From contig CAIUSV010000066.1 of NCBI GenBank assembly GCA_903901915.1, forward strand, positions 1 to 64,000: a stretch of 64,000 bases of DNA. The letters are read 5' to 3'. Below the pieces are notes generated by a model that saw only the letters and a program-made list of their open reading frames with translations, made no database searches and was not told the origin of the DNA. The DNA comes from an uncultured Rhodospirillaceae bacterium (GTDB lineage Bacteria > Pseudomonadota > Alphaproteobacteria > Rhodospirillales > Magnetospirillaceae). Positions 1-9,831 of the stretch are shown here, piece by piece. The position numbers and the translations under genes were made by a program. Positions within the stretch are counted from its first letter, which is position 1, and each line of letters starts with the position of its first letter.

Positions 1-326
1 CTGCGCCGCGCTCATTTGGGCATCCCCCTCAGGCGCCGGGCGCCTGCCTCCGCAGGCTTGGCTCCTCCGCTTCGCTCCGGGCGCCTCAACGGCGCCGCGC
101 TCGGCTGCGCCGCGCTCATTTGGGCATCCCCCTCAGGCGCCGGGCACCTGCCTCCGCAGGCTTGGCTCCTCCGCTTCGCTCCGGGCGCCTCAACGGCGCC
201 GCGCTCGGCTGCGCCGCGCTCATTTGGGCATCCCCCTCAGGCGCCGGGCGCCTGCCTCCGCAGGCTTGGCTCCTCCGCTTCGCTCCGGGCGCCTCAACGG
301 CGCCGCGCTCGGCTGCGCCGCGCTCA
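1..326. repeat. 104-bp tandem repeat array, three copies plus a partial
   Basis: Units start at 1, 105, 209 and 313, an exact 104-bp period. The last copy is cut short at the glgA stop codon, and the array probably continues left of the window. Units 1 to 3 differ by one visible substitution: base 146 in unit 2 is A where the others have G. Each unit contains an 8-1-8 palindrome (CAGGCGCC and its complement around a G), which the substitution breaks in unit 2. The near identity suggests recent amplification. The array is open on both strands as a repeating low-complexity frame, but nothing supports translation. Confidence 0.9.
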
Positions 327-1826
327 TGCCTTGCCCCGCGCCTTGCCATTCCCCTTGCCGTTGCCATTGCCGTTACCGGTCAGCGATTTGTAGACCTCCA
401 GATAGCGGGCGGCGGAACGGCCCCAACTGAAGTCCTGGGCGAAGCCGGCCTTGAGGATCTTGCGCCACGGATCCTTCTTGGCATACAGCGCCACCGCCCG
501 CTCGATCGCCCACTGAAAGGCACCGGCGTTGCAGTGCTCGAAGACGAAGCCGTTGGCAGTGCCGTTCATCAGGGTGTCATAGCCGGTATCAACCAGGGTG
601 TCGGCAAGGCCACCGGTGGTGTGGGCCACCGGAACCGTACCATAGCGGAAGGCATAGAACTGGGTCAGGCCGCAGGGCTCGAACCGCGACGGCATCAACA
701 GCATGTCGCCGCCCGCCATCATCTGGTGCGCCAGCGGCTCGGAATAGCCGATGCGAACCGCCACCTGCGAGGGATGCGAGGCGGCCACGGCCCGGAAACC
801 ATCCTCCAATTGACGGTCACCGGTGCCGACCAGCGCCAGCTGCGCCCCCAGTTTGAGCAGGGCGGGCAGCGCCGCCAAGACCAGATCGATGCCCTTGTGG
901 TCGCTGAGACGGCTTACCACCACCATCAGCGGCGTATCGGGCGAAGGCGTCAGCCCCAACTCGGCCTGCAACGCCGCCTTGTTCCTCGCCTTGCCGACAA
1001 GGTCGCCGGGCTTGTAGGGATGGGCGAGATAGTTATCGGTCGCCGGGTTCCACACCTGATAATCGGCGCCGTTGAGAATACCCACCAGATCATCGGACCG
1101 CAGTTCCAGCAGCCCCTCGATACCACAGCCGAAGGCGGCGGTCTGGATCTCCTTGGCATAGCGCGGACTGACGGTGGTGAGACGGTCGCTGTAGAACAGC
1201 CCCGCCTTGAGAAACGACAGGGTATCGTAGTACTCTAGCCCCTCGACACCGTACATCTCGGGTGGGAAACCCAGCCGCCCCACCATTTCGGCGCCGAACT
1301 GCCCCTGATAGGCGATGTTGTGGATGGTAAACACGGTGCCGGGCCGCGCCGCTGTCTCCCAGGCATGGAGATAGGCCGGCGCCAGACCGGTCTGCCAGTC
1401 ATTGCAATGCAGGATACGAGGCCGCCACTTGGCCGGGCTGCCATCGGTGCACAGACGGGCGGCCGCCCAGGACAACAGGCCGAACCGCAGGGCATTGTCG
1501 GGCCAGTCCCGGCCCTGGGCATCCTGGTACGGCCCGCCGCCGCGATCGTAAAGCGCCGGGCAGTCCACCAGCCACACCGGCACGCCGGAGTCCGGCAACT
1601 TGCCGGCGATGATCCGGGTCTCGCCGCCGATGCCGAACGGATCGCCCAGCAAGCCGACCTCGCGCTTGGCCGCCGCCGCTTCGATGGCTTGGGGATACCC
1701 GGGAAGCAGCACCCGGACATCCGCCCCGGCCTCGGCCAGGGCGGCGGGTAACGCACCCGAGACATCGGCGAGGCCGCCGGTCTTGATCAGCGGAAACACC
1801 TCGGAGGATGTGAACAGCACACGCAT
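324..1826 (-). CDS. glgA: Glycogen synthase (ADP-glucose type), GT5 family
   Basis: This enzyme transfers glucose from ADP-glucose to the growing alpha-1,4-glucan in the cytoplasm. The N-terminus MRVLFTSSEVFPLIKTGGLA has the KTGGLAD nucleotide-sugar signature. The C-terminal half has the GT-B donor-site stretch SRFEPCGLTQFYAFRYGT. The length, about 500 residues, is normal for GlgA. I chose the ATG at 1826 because the family consensus starts there; the frame stays open upstream to 1898. The protein ends in an unusual Gly/Asn/Lys tail (GNGNGNGKGNGKARGKA) directly against the tandem repeat array. It is divergent from glgC, with about 200 bp between them that should hold both promoters. Confidence 0.95.
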   Translation of the reverse strand: MRVLFTSSEVFPLIKTGGLADVSGALPAALAEAGADVRVLLPGYPQAIEAAAAKREVGLLGDPFGIGGETRIIAGKLPDSGVPVWLVDCPALYDRGGGPYQDAQGRDWPDNALRFGLLSWAAARLCTDGSPAKWRPRILHCNDWQTGLAPAYLHAWETAARPGTVFTIHNIAYQGQFGAEMVGRLGFPPEMYGVEGLEYYDTLSFLKAGLFYSDRLTTVSPRYAKEIQTAAFGCGIEGLLELRSDDLVGILNGADYQVWNPATDNYLAHPYKPGDLVGKARNKAALQAELGLTPSPDTPLMVVVSRLSDHKGIDLVLAALPALLKLGAQLALVGTGDRQLEDGFRAVAASHPSQVAVRIGYSEPLAHQMMAGGDMLLMPSRFEPCGLTQFYAFRYGTVPVAHTTGGLADTLVDTGYDTLMNGTANGFVFEHCNAGAFQWAIERAVALYAKKDPWRKILKAGFAQDFSWGRSAARYLEVYKSLTGNGNGNGKGNGKARGKA

Positions 1827-2028
1827 CGCGGACCCCATTGCGGACGTCGTCCTTGCCGGACATTGCCCTTCCCGGACGTTGACCATTTCCCTCGACAAGC
1901 CTATCCGGTATTTGCCGCACGGTCGAGAGATGGCGTCGCATGATCGGGCAATGATTGTACCGGAATCCGGATTATGGCACCGTCATGCCAGGAAGATTTA
2001 CCACCGCCAAGCGACAGAGGAGCGACGG

Positions 2029-3318
2029 ATGTTCGACCCGACCGACAGGACCAGCGGCATCGACCTCGAAGTGACCGACGCACTTCGCCGCACCCTGGCG
2101 CTGATTCTTGCCGGCGGGCGTGGCTCGCGGCTGATGGACCTGACCGACTGGCACGCCAAGCCGGCCATTCCCTTCGGCGGTAAGTTCCGCATCATCGACT
2201 TTACCCTGTCCAACTGCATCAATTCCGGCATCCGCCGCATCGGCGTACTGACCCAGTACAAGGCCCACTCGCTGCTTCAGCATATCCAGCGCGGCTGGGG
2301 CTTTCTCCGGGGCGAGTTCAACGAATTCGTCGAACTGCTGCCGGCACAACAGCGCACCGTCGGCGAGAACTGGTACAAGGGCACCGCCGACGCGGTGTTC
2401 CAGAATCTGGACATCGTGCGCGCCCATCGGCCCGAGCATATTCTCGTGCTGGCGGGCGACCACGTCTACAAGATGAACTACGGCAAGATGCTGGCCCACC
2501 ATCTGGCCGCCCGGGCGGACGTGAGCGTGGCCTGCATCGAGGTACCGCTGGAAATGGCCAAGGGCTTCGGCGTCATGGCCACCGACGACGACAGCCGCAT
2601 CAACCGGTTTGACGAAAAGCCGGCCAACCCCACCCCCATGCCGGGGCGTCCCGATCTGGCGCTGGCCAGCATGGGCATCTATATTTTCAACGCCGCGTTG
2701 CTGTTCGACCTGCTGGCCGCCGACGCCACGGACCCCAAATCATCCCACGATTTCGGCAAGGACCTGATTCCCTCGCTGGTACCGACCCACCGAGTGATCG
2801 CCCACCACTTCCAGGACTCCTGCGTCATGCACGAGGGCGCCCGCGAACACTATTGGCGCGATGTCGGCACCATCGACGCCTATTGGGAGGCCAACATGGA
2901 CCTCACCACGGTGACGCCGGCACTGAACTTCTATGACGATAACTGGACGATCTGGACCGATCAGGCCCAGTCGCCGCCGGCCAAGTTCGTGTTCGATTCC
3001 GACCATCGCCGCGGCACGGCCGTGGATTCGCTGGTGGCGGGCGGCTGCATCATCTCGGGCGCCACCGTACGGCGCTCGATGCTGTTCTCCAACGTGCGGG
3101 TCAACAGTTATTGTCTCGTCGAGGACGCGGTCCTGCTGCCCGGTTGCGACATCGGCCGCCACGCCCGCCTCAAGCGCTGCATCGTCGATCAGGGGGCGGT
3201 TGTTCCCCCTGGCCTGGTGGTGGGCGAAGACCCGGTGGCCGATGCCCAGCGCTTCTACCGCACCGAGAAAGGCATCACCCTGGTCACCGCCGCCAAGCTG
3301 AAGGCATTGCAGACCTGA
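2029..3318 (+). CDS. glgC: Glucose-1-phosphate adenylyltransferase
   Basis: This enzyme makes ADP-glucose from glucose-1-phosphate and ATP, the committed step that feeds GlgA. The 429-residue length fits bacterial GlgC. The pyrophosphorylase loop [17 protein letters not shown] lies near residue 25, followed by [18 protein letters not shown]. The C-terminal third is a left-handed beta-helix-like region. The frame is open far upstream, but the ATG at 2029 has a good ribosome binding site (AGAGGAG) and matches family starts. It is divergent from glgA, so the two enzymes of the pathway can be controlled from one intergenic region. Confidence 0.96.
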   Translation: MFDPTDRTSGIDLEVTDALRRTLALILAGGRGSRLMDLTDWHAKPAIPFGGKFRIIDFTLSNCINSGIRRIGVLTQYKAHSLLQHIQRGWGFLRGEFNEFVELLPAQQRTVGENWYKGTADAVFQNLDIVRAHRPEHILVLAGDHVYKMNYGKMLAHHLAARADVSVACIEVPLEMAKGFGVMATDDDSRINRFDEKPANPTPMPGRPDLALASMGIYIFNAALLFDLLAADATDPKSSHDFGKDLIPSLVPTHRVIAHHFQDSCVMHEGAREHYWRDVGTIDAYWEANMDLTTVTPALNFYDDNWTIWTDQAQSPPAKFVFDSDHRRGTAVDSLVAGGCIISGATVRRSMLFSNVRVNSYCLVEDAVLLPGCDIGRHARLKRCIVDQGAVVPPGLVVGEDPVADAQRFYRTEKGITLVTAAKLKALQT

Positions 3319-3325
3319 CCCGCCG

Positions 3326-4318
3326 CTACTCGCTTTCCGCCTTGTGCTGTTTTTCCCACGCCCGCCACCTCGCCACGTTGGCGTTGTGCTCCTCCAGGGT
3401 GCGGGCGAAGACATGGCCGCCGCTGCCGTCGGCGACGAAATAGAGTTCGTCGGTATGGGCCGGATGCAGCACCGCCTCAAGCGAGGCGCGGCCGGGATTG
3501 GCGATGGGCGTCTGGGGCAGGCCGTCGATGACGTAGGTATTCCAGGGATGCCGGGTCAGCAGGTCGTCACGGGTCAGAAACCGGTCAAGCGAGCCGTACC
3601 CTTCGGCAAGGCCATAGATCACGGTCGGGTCGGATTGCAGCCGCATATGCCGCGCCAACCGGTTGTAGAACACCGCTGCCACCCGGGGGCGCTCGGCATC
3701 GATGGCGGTCTCGCGCTCGACCATGGAGGCCAGGATCACCGCTTCGTCCTTGCTTTTCAGGGGCAGATCGCGCGCGCGCGCCACCCACAGCACCTCGACG
3801 GTCTGACGCATGGCCTTTTCCATGCGGCCAAGGACCTCGTCACGAGCCTCGTCGCGCACCATGTGCCAGGTCTCCGGCAGCAGCCAGCCCTCGGACGGCT
3901 TGCGGCTTACCGGTCCAAAAAGGAAATCGGCGTCCCGCACCATGTCGAGAACCTCGCGTACCGTCAGCCCCTCGGCGACGGTAAGCTTGTGAACCACCAC
4001 CCGGCCGTCGGCGATGATGCGCATCGCCTCTTCCGGCGAAAGATGGGCGGGAAAGGTGTACTCGCCGGCCTTCAGCGTGGCACGGGCGATCTTGGCGCCG
4101 GCCATGAACACCAGCCGGCTGGACACCACCCCGGCCTCCTCCAGCGAATGGGCGATCTGCTCGGTACCGGCCCCCTTGGGGATGATCACGGTGATGGATT
4201 GCTCCGACGGCCCCGGAGCGCGGAAGCGACGATGCCCCTCCCAGCCCAGCCCGATTCCGGCAAGAGCCAGGACCAGGAGTCCGACCGCCACGACCCTGAT
4301 GATTAGCGTCCTGCCCAT
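3326..4318 (-). CDS. mltG: Endolytic murein transglycosylase MltG (YceG family)
   Basis: MltG is a membrane-anchored lytic transglycosylase that cuts nascent peptidoglycan and releases glycan chains at set lengths. Residues near 4-25 form one N-terminal membrane anchor (IIRVVAVGLLVLALAGIGLG). A LysM-like region follows, then the YceG domain. The ASMVERET stretch holds the expected catalytic Glu, and QSDPTVIYGL and the NTYVIDGLPQTPIANPG block are family signatures. The ATG at 4318 is preferred over the longer frame because it begins just before the anchor. It follows fabF on the same strand, the usual order in Proteobacteria, but a hairpin lies between them. Confidence 0.94.
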   Translation of the reverse strand: MGRTLIIRVVAVGLLVLALAGIGLGWEGHRRFRAPGPSEQSITVIIPKGAGTEQIAHSLEEAGVVSSRLVFMAGAKIARATLKAGEYTFPAHLSPEEAMRIIADGRVVVHKLTVAEGLTVREVLDMVRDADFLFGPVSRKPSEGWLLPETWHMVRDEARDEVLGRMEKAMRQTVEVLWVARARDLPLKSKDEAVILASMVERETAIDAERPRVAAVFYNRLARHMRLQSDPTVIYGLAEGYGSLDRFLTRDDLLTRHPWNTYVIDGLPQTPIANPGRASLEAVLHPAHTDELYFVADGSGGHVFARTLEEHNANVARWRAWEKQHKAESE

Positions 4319-4336
4319 CCCACCCCCTGATACGAA

Positions 4337-4363
4337 GAAGGCCCCCGCGTCGCAGGGGCCTTC
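4337..4363 (-). terminator. Hairpin between fabF and mltG
   Basis: A perfect 9-bp stem (GAAGGCCCC paired with GGGGCCTTC) with an eight-to-nine-base loop lies 26 bp after the fabF stop. The T tract after it on the minus strand is short (TTCTTCG), so termination may be partial and allow read-through into mltG. Confidence 0.6.
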
Positions 4364-4388
4364 CAATCGTCGTGACCCAAAGCCCGCC

Positions 4389-5645
4389 TTATGGCGCGCC
4401 CCGAACGATCAGCGAGGCGTTGGTGCCGCCAAACCCGAACGAGTTGGACAGCGCCACCTTGATCTTACGCTCCTTGGCCTTGAGCGGCACCAGATCGATG
4501 TCGCAGCCCTCGTCCGGAGTCTCCAGGTTGAGGGTGGGCGGCGCGATCTGGTCGCGAATGGCCAGCAGCGAGAAGATGGCCTCGACGGCGCCGGCCGCCC
4601 CCAGAAGGTGGCCGATGGCCGACTTGGTCGAGGACATGCTGAGCTTGTAGGCGTGATCGCCGAACACGCGCTTGACCGCGCCGAGTTCGATGACGTCGCC
4701 CATGGTGGCGGTGCCGTGGGCATTGACATAGTCGATGTCCTCGGGCGCCAGACCCGCGCGCTTCAGCGCGGCCCTCATGGCGCGGCAGGCGCCGTTGCCG
4801 TCCTCGGCCGGGGCGGTGATATGGTGGGCGTCGCCCGACATGCCGTAACCGATGATTTCGCCGTAGATCTTGGCACCGCGCTTCTTGGCGTGCTCAAGCT
4901 CTTCCAGCACGACGATACCGGCCCCCTCGCCCATGACGAAGCCATCGCGGTCCTTGTCCCACGGACGCGAGGCCCGGGTGGGCTGGTCGTTGAACGCGGT
5001 GGACAGCGCCTTGGCGGCGGCGAAACCGGCGATGCCCAGGCGCGATACCGCTGCCTCGGTGCCTCCGGCGACCATGACGTCGGCATCCTCGAGCATGATG
5101 AGCCGAGCGGCATCGCCAATGGCGTGCGCCCCTGTGGCGCAAGCCGTCACCACCGCGTGATTCGGCCCCTTGAAGCCGTAGCGGATGGAAACATGGCCCG
5201 ACACCAGATTGATCAGCGCGGCGGGAATGAAGAAGGGACTGATGCGACGCGGACCGGATTTGTCCAAGGTCAGGGCACCATCAGCGATATTGGGCAGCCC
5301 GCCGATACCCGATCCGATCATCACGCCGGTTCGTTCGCGCGATTCCTCGTCCTCGGGCAGCCAGCCGGAATCCTGCACCGCCTCCATGGCGGCGGCAAGG
5401 CCATAGACGATGAAATCGTCCATGCGGCGGCGGTCCTTGGCGGACGCCACGGCGTCAAGATCAAGCTCGCCCGGATTGGTACCGCGTGGAATCACGCCGG
5501 CGATCTGGGCGGCCAGATCGGATACGTCAAAATGCTCGATGCGGCGAATACCCGACTGGGCGCCAATCAGGCGCTTCCAGGTGGTTTCGACCCCGTTGCC
5601 GAGCGGTGTGGTCAGGCCGAGGCCGGTGACGACGACACGTCTCAT
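4389..5645 (-). CDS. fabF: Beta-ketoacyl-ACP synthase II
   Basis: FabF condenses malonyl-ACP with acyl-ACP during fatty-acid elongation. The 418-residue protein starts MRRVVVTGLGLTTPLG, typical of KAS II. The catalytic triad is visible: Cys in VTACATGAHAIGDA, His in YVNAHGTATMGD, and Lys and His in KSAIGHLLGAAGAVE. The glycine-rich end NSFGFGGTNASLI is also present. It lies about 80 bp downstream of acpP, its acyl-carrier partner, in the fabD-fabG-acpP-fabF order. Confidence 0.97.
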   Translation of the reverse strand: MRRVVVTGLGLTTPLGNGVETTWKRLIGAQSGIRRIEHFDVSDLAAQIAGVIPRGTNPGELDLDAVASAKDRRRMDDFIVYGLAAAMEAVQDSGWLPEDEESRERTGVMIGSGIGGLPNIADGALTLDKSGPRRISPFFIPAALINLVSGHVSIRYGFKGPNHAVVTACATGAHAIGDAARLIMLEDADVMVAGGTEAAVSRLGIAGFAAAKALSTAFNDQPTRASRPWDKDRDGFVMGEGAGIVVLEELEHAKKRGAKIYGEIIGYGMSGDAHHITAPAEDGNGACRAMRAALKRAGLAPEDIDYVNAHGTATMGDVIELGAVKRVFGDHAYKLSMSSTKSAIGHLLGAAGAVEAIFSLLAIRDQIAPPTLNLETPDEGCDIDLVPLKAKERKIKVALSNSFGFGGTNASLIVRGAP

Positions 5646-5723
5646 GAAACCCTGGCTTTCCGAAGTGTCTGGGATATGGATGAGCGCCGGGCCGTCAGAA
5701 CGGCCCGGCGCCCGATTCCGTTC

Positions 5724-5957
5724 TTAGGAATTCTTCGTGATGAAGTCGATGGCGTCCTTCACCGTAAGGATCTTCTCGGCGGCGTCATCGGGAATCTCGA
5801 CGGAAAATTCCTCCTCGAAGGCCATCACCAGCTCGACGGTATCGAGGCTGTCGGCGCCCAGGTCGTCGATGAAGCTGGCGTTCTCGGTCACCTTGGACTC
5901 TTCGACGCCCAGATGCTCGACGACGATCTTCTTAACCCGTTCGGCCACGTCACTCAT
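5724..5957 (-). CDS. acpP: Acyl carrier protein
   Basis: AcpP carries growing acyl chains on a 4'-phosphopantetheine arm. The 77-residue acidic protein has the attachment motif [18 protein letters not shown], with the modified Ser in DSL. It sits between fabG and fabF, as in most Proteobacteria. About 150 bp upstream of it (5958-6111) carries no gene, and a strong separate promoter there would be usual for this abundant protein. I could not pick out a convincing -35/-10 pair by eye. Confidence 0.97.
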   Translation of the reverse strand: MSDVAERVKKIVVEHLGVEESKVTENASFIDDLGADSLDTVELVMAFEEEFSVEIPDDAAEKILTVKDAIDFITKNS

Positions 5958-6111
5958 TTGCGATTCCTCGGAAGTCTAATCTGTTGGAAAATCTGGTGAA
6001 AAACTCGGTTCCCAGCCCCAGGCGGCCCAGCCCCCTTCAGGCGGAAAGTGCCCGTCTGTAGCACACTTTCTTCGGCTTGACCAGCATTGGCGGCCGGCTT
6101 CAAGCCCCCTT

Positions 6112-6849
6112 TTATATCATCGCCATGCCGCCATTGACGTGCAGCGTCTGACCGGTGACATAGGCGGCTTCGTCGCTGGCAAGGTAAACCACGGCGGCGG
6201 CGATCTCATCGACCGAGCCCATGCGTCCGACCGGAATGCCGGTCAGCAGCTTGGCCTTCTGGTCGTCGGACAGCACGTCGGTCATCGCCGAGGTGATGAA
6301 CCCCGGCGCGACGCAATTGACGGTGATGTTGCGGCTGGCGACTTCCTGCGCCAGGGCCTTGCTCATGCCGATCATGCCCGCCTTGGAGGCGGCGTAATTG
6401 ACCTGCCCGGGATTGCCGGTAACGCCGACGATGGAGGTGATGTTGATCATCCGGCCCCAGCGCCGCTTCATCTGTCCCTTCATGGCGGCGCGGCACAGAC
6501 GGAAAGCGGCGGTGAGGTTGACGTCCAGCACCGTCTGCCAATCGTCGTCCTTCATGCGCAGCACCAGGCCGTCGCGGGTGACGCCGGCGTTGTTGACCAC
6601 GATGTCGAGCGAGCCCATGGCCGCCTCGGCATCCTTGGCCAACTGTTCCACCGCCGCCGGATCGCCCAGGTTGGCGGGCAGGACGTGGACGCGGTCCTTC
6701 AACTCGGCGGCCAGGGCGTCGAGCGCATCGCGCCTTGTGCCGTGCAGGGCGACGGTGGCCCCCCGGGCATGCAATGCCTTGGCGATGGCACCGCCGATAC
6801 CGCCCGAAGCGCCGGTCACCAGCGCGGTCTTGCCGGTAAGATCGAACAT
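6112..6849 (-). CDS. fabG: 3-oxoacyl-ACP reductase
   Basis: FabG reduces 3-oxoacyl-ACP with NADPH in each elongation round. It is a 245-residue classical short-chain dehydrogenase. The cofactor loop TGASGGIGGAIA is near residue 14, NNAG near residue 87, the catalytic Ser falls in NITSIVGVTGNPGQ, and YAASK follows. The C-terminus VTGQTLHVNGGMAMI is diagnostic for FabG. It follows fabD by 18 bp. Confidence 0.96.
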   Translation of the reverse strand: MFDLTGKTALVTGASGGIGGAIAKALHARGATVALHGTRRDALDALAAELKDRVHVLPANLGDPAAVEQLAKDAEAAMGSLDIVVNNAGVTRDGLVLRMKDDDWQTVLDVNLTAAFRLCRAAMKGQMKRRWGRMINITSIVGVTGNPGQVNYAASKAGMIGMSKALAQEVASRNITVNCVAPGFITSAMTDVLSDDQKAKLLTGIPVGRMGSVDEIAAAVVYLASDEAAYVTGQTLHVNGGMAMI

Positions 6850-6867
6850 AAGGGGGCCCCCTTCCGT

Positions 6868-7809
6868 TTAAAGGCTCTTCAAGAACGTCTCGATGTCGGC
6901 CGGAGTGCCGACCGAGGTGCCCGAGACCTCCTTGTCGATACGCTTGGCCAGTCCGCCCAGCACCTTGCCGGCACCAAGCTCGACCAGGGAGTCCACCCCC
7001 TGGGCCTTCATGAACAGGACGCTTTCGCGCCACCGCACCGTACCGGTGACCTGACGCACCAGCAGGTCGCGGATCTCGTCGGGATCGACCACCCGGGACG
7101 CGGTGACGTTGGCCACCAGCGGCAAGCGCGGCGCCTTCATCGCCACCTTGGTCAACGCCTCGGCCATGGCGTCGGCGGCGGGCTGCATCAGGGCGCAATG
7201 GAAGGGAGCGGACACCGGCAGCGGAATGGCGCGCTTGATGCCCCGCTCGCCGGCGATCCGGATGGCGCGGTCAACCGCGGTCTTGTGGCCGGACAGCACC
7301 ACCTGCGACCCACCGTTGTCATTGGCCGCCTCGCAGACATCGCCCTCGGCGGCGGCGGCGGCGATCTCGCGGGCCTGCTCCAACTCGGCCCCCAGCAGGG
7401 CAGCCATGGCGCCGACGCCCACCGGCACCGCCTTCTGCATGGCCTGACCGCGAATCTTCAACAGCCGCGCCGTGTCGGCGACGGTAAAGGTGCCGGCGGC
7501 GGCCAGCGCCGAATACTCGCCCAGCGAATGACCGGCGACGAAGGCCGCCGCCTTGGCCAGATCCAGCTTACCCTCGCTCTCCAGCACCCGCACCACCGCC
7601 AGCGACACCGCCATCAGGGCCGGTTGGGCATTTTCGGTCAGGGTCAACTGGTCTTCCGGCCCCTCGAACATCAGGGCGGAAAGCTTTTGCGACAGGGCGT
7701 CATCCACCTCCTGCATCAGGTGGCGGGCGGCGGGAAACGCCTCGGCCAGCTCGCGGCCCATGCCGACGGCCTGCGACCCCTGGCCGGGAAAAACGAACGC
7801 GCGGCTCAT
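6868..7809 (-). CDS. fabD: Malonyl-CoA:ACP transacylase
   Basis: FabD moves malonyl groups from CoA to ACP and supplies the extender unit for FabF. The protein begins MSRAFVFPGQGSQAVGMGRE. The nucleophile elbow AGHSLGEYSALAAAG carries the catalytic Ser, and the SAPFHCALM stretch carries the catalytic His. The length of 313 residues is normal. I placed the start at the ATG at 7809 because the 16 residues upstream do not look like the family. It is the first gene of the fab operon. Confidence 0.96.
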   Translation of the reverse strand: MSRAFVFPGQGSQAVGMGRELAEAFPAARHLMQEVDDALSQKLSALMFEGPEDQLTLTENAQPALMAVSLAVVRVLESEGKLDLAKAAAFVAGHSLGEYSALAAAGTFTVADTARLLKIRGQAMQKAVPVGVGAMAALLGAELEQAREIAAAAAEGDVCEAANDNGGSQVVLSGHKTAVDRAIRIAGERGIKRAIPLPVSAPFHCALMQPAADAMAEALTKVAMKAPRLPLVANVTASRVVDPDEIRDLLVRQVTGTVRWRESVLFMKAQGVDSLVELGAGKVLGGLAKRIDKEVSGTSVGTPADIETFLKSL

Positions 7810-7889
7810 TGCGGATGCCCCCTTTGAAATTGGCTGGCGAGAGGAAAGGGAAACCACCCCCGCCTGTCAAGTGATCTGTGGGCAAGGCC

Positions 7890-9575
7890 TCAGGCACGGC
7901 GCAGGGTGAAACTGAAGGTCGATCCCCGCCCCGGTTCAGAATCCACTCGGATTTCGCCTCCCAGGCGATGAACGATCCGCTGGCAGATGGCCAGCCCCAC
8001 CCCGGTTCCCTCGGGATGACGCTCGGGATCGATGCGCTGGAAGATCTCGAAAATCTTGCTGAAATACTGCCGTTCGATGCCGATGCCGTTATCCGAGACG
8101 GTAAAGCCCCAATGGGTGTCCGACTCGCGCCGCGCCGCCACCGTGATCCGGGGAGGACGATCGGGATGGCGGTATCTGATGGCGTTGCCGATCAGGTTCT
8201 GGAACAGACAGGTCAGTTGGCTCTCATCCGCCAGAACCGACGGCAGATCGCCGAGCGATACGCTGGCTCCGGTTTCCTCGACAATCGCGGCGAGATTGGC
8301 CAAGGCCGCATCCGCCGCAACCCGCGCCTCCACCGGGGCCAAGGGCTTGCCTCGGCTGGAGACCCTGGCATATTCCAGCAGATCGGTGATCAGCCGCGAC
8401 ATCCGCCTGGTGCCGTCAACGATGAACCCCATGAACTCCTTGGCATCGCCGTCGAGATGGTCGCGACAGCGACGGTCGAGCAATTGGACGTAACTGCACA
8501 CGGTTCGCAGCGGCGACTGAAGATCATGGGAAACGACATAGGCGAAGCGCTCCAGATCCTCGTTGGATCGCCGAAGCTCCTCGACGGCGGCATGAGCGGA
8601 CTTCTCGGCGGCGGAAAGCCGGTGGTTCTTGACCAGAATGGCGATGGTCATGACGCAGAAGCTGCCGGCGACGGCGGCGAACAATGCGACTTGCTCGATA
8701 ATATTGGCCCGTGTACCGGCCAGCCGCAGCAAAATCTCGTCATGGGGCAGGCCAAGCACCATCACCGCAGGGTAGTCCGACATCTTCTTGTAAAAATAAT
8801 AACGCGTCAGCCCATCGAATGGGCTTTGGCCGAAATAGACGCCGCTTGGCGCCGCCTCGACCTCACGCCAGATCTTCAGCCCCTCCTGGGCCTGAGCGAA
8901 TGTCGCATCCCCCACGGCGGGGGTGCGGGCGATCAGACGACGATCCATGGTCAGCACCGTCAACGAACTTCCCCGCCCCAGATCGAGAGCCCGGTGGAAG
9001 TCGACGATATGGGCGGGCAACATGGTCTGGATGATCACGCCGTCGAACATGGAATCGGCGAACACCGGACGCACCAGGCGAAACTGGTATTGCCCCGTCA
9101 CCCGTCCAAGCCGCGTGGGATCGATCACCAGATCATCGCGACCGCCGTCACGAAGCGACTGGAAATACGCCAAGCTGGACAGATTGACCTGGGGTGGATC
9201 GGCCTGCTCGGAATGAAAGATGACATTGCCGGCACGGTCGGTGATGGTCAGAATGCCGGCGAACTCCGCCTGGCGAAGCGCCCTCACTTCGACCAGATGC
9301 CGCCTGAGATGTTCGCCGGCGCCATGGTCGTGATAATAGGCGCGAACCGAGCGCAGATGGCTGTCGGCGAATTCAAACAGGCGCTCGGTATGGTCCTCGA
9401 AGGCAAACAACGCCTTCTGTCCCCGGTCGATCGAATCCTCGATGGCGCGCCCACGCACCTCGCGATAATTGCACCAGGACGAGTAGGCAAAAAGCCCCGT
9501 CGCCGCCACCGTCATCCCGATCACCAGGAAAACGTGCAAGAGCCGGAATGGACGAACCCCCTCCTCCGAGGACAT
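7890..9575 (-). CDS. Membrane sensor histidine kinase with periplasmic double-PAS-like sensor
   Basis: This is a transmembrane two-component kinase of about 561 residues. An N-terminal membrane helix (LLHVFLVIGMTVAATGLFAY) is followed by about 250 residues of predicted periplasmic sensor, which resembles PDC/dCache kinases. A second helix lies near residue 285-305. The HisKA domain has the phospho-acceptor His in YVVSHDLQSPLRTV. The HATPase domain has N, G1 and G2 boxes (NLIGNAIRYRHPD, DNGIGIE, GTGVGLAICQRI). No receiver or regulator gene is adjacent, so it is an orphan kinase. The ATG at 9575 has a GGTGGAG site upstream; the frame is open to 9743. The ligand cannot be read from the sequence. 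Confidence 0.88.
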   Translation of the reverse strand: MSSEEGVRPFRLLHVFLVIGMTVAATGLFAYSSWCNYREVRGRAIEDSIDRGQKALFAFEDHTERLFEFADSHLRSVRAYYHDHGAGEHLRRHLVEVRALRQAEFAGILTITDRAGNVIFHSEQADPPQVNLSSLAYFQSLRDGGRDDLVIDPTRLGRVTGQYQFRLVRPVFADSMFDGVIIQTMLPAHIVDFHRALDLGRGSSLTVLTMDRRLIARTPAVGDATFAQAQEGLKIWREVEAAPSGVYFGQSPFDGLTRYYFYKKMSDYPAVMVLGLPHDEILLRLAGTRANIIEQVALFAAVAGSFCVMTIAILVKNHRLSAAEKSAHAAVEELRRSNEDLERFAYVVSHDLQSPLRTVCSYVQLLDRRCRDHLDGDAKEFMGFIVDGTRRMSRLITDLLEYARVSSRGKPLAPVEARVAADAALANLAAIVEETGASVSLGDLPSVLADESQLTCLFQNLIGNAIRYRHPDRPPRITVAARRESDTHWGFTVSDNGIGIERQYFSKIFEIFQRIDPERHPEGTGVGLAICQRIVHRLGGEIRVDSEPGRGSTFSFTLRRA

Positions 9576-9703
9576 TTGCCCACACTCCACCAGACAACTA
9601 AGCCCCACCGTCATGGTACACCCGGAGGGCGGAATATCGTATGCCGTTTCCGTGGGTAAGGATTGAAGGAAGCTTCGGCTTAAAGCCGTGCCATTCCCCG
9701 CCC

Positions 9704-9731
9704 TTGCATCGCCGGGCGATCCGTGTATAGT
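9704..9731 (+). promoter_or_regulatory. Probable sigma-70 promoter of the rpsF operon
   Basis: TTGCAT at 9704-9709 and TATAGT at 9726-9731 are separated by 16 bp, about 100 bp upstream of rpsF. The gap 9576-9831 has no gene, and the leader 9738-9831 would be available for regulation by the S6:S18 complex, as known in other bacteria. That regulation is inferred here. Confidence 0.6.
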
Positions 9732-9831
9732 CCGCCGCTTCAACCCTTGCCGACCCCTCGAGGGGGGCCGGCTATGCCCGTTCGTCCATTGGGGACGATA
9801 TGGGAAGAGAAAAGCCGTAAGGGGTTTTCAT

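Noticed and set aside
1-326. CRISPR array
   Set aside because: The units are contiguous 104-bp tandem copies without unique spacers.
16-393. Coding frames through the tandem repeat
   Set aside because: The repeated protein pattern simply follows the DNA repeat; no ribosome site and no family.
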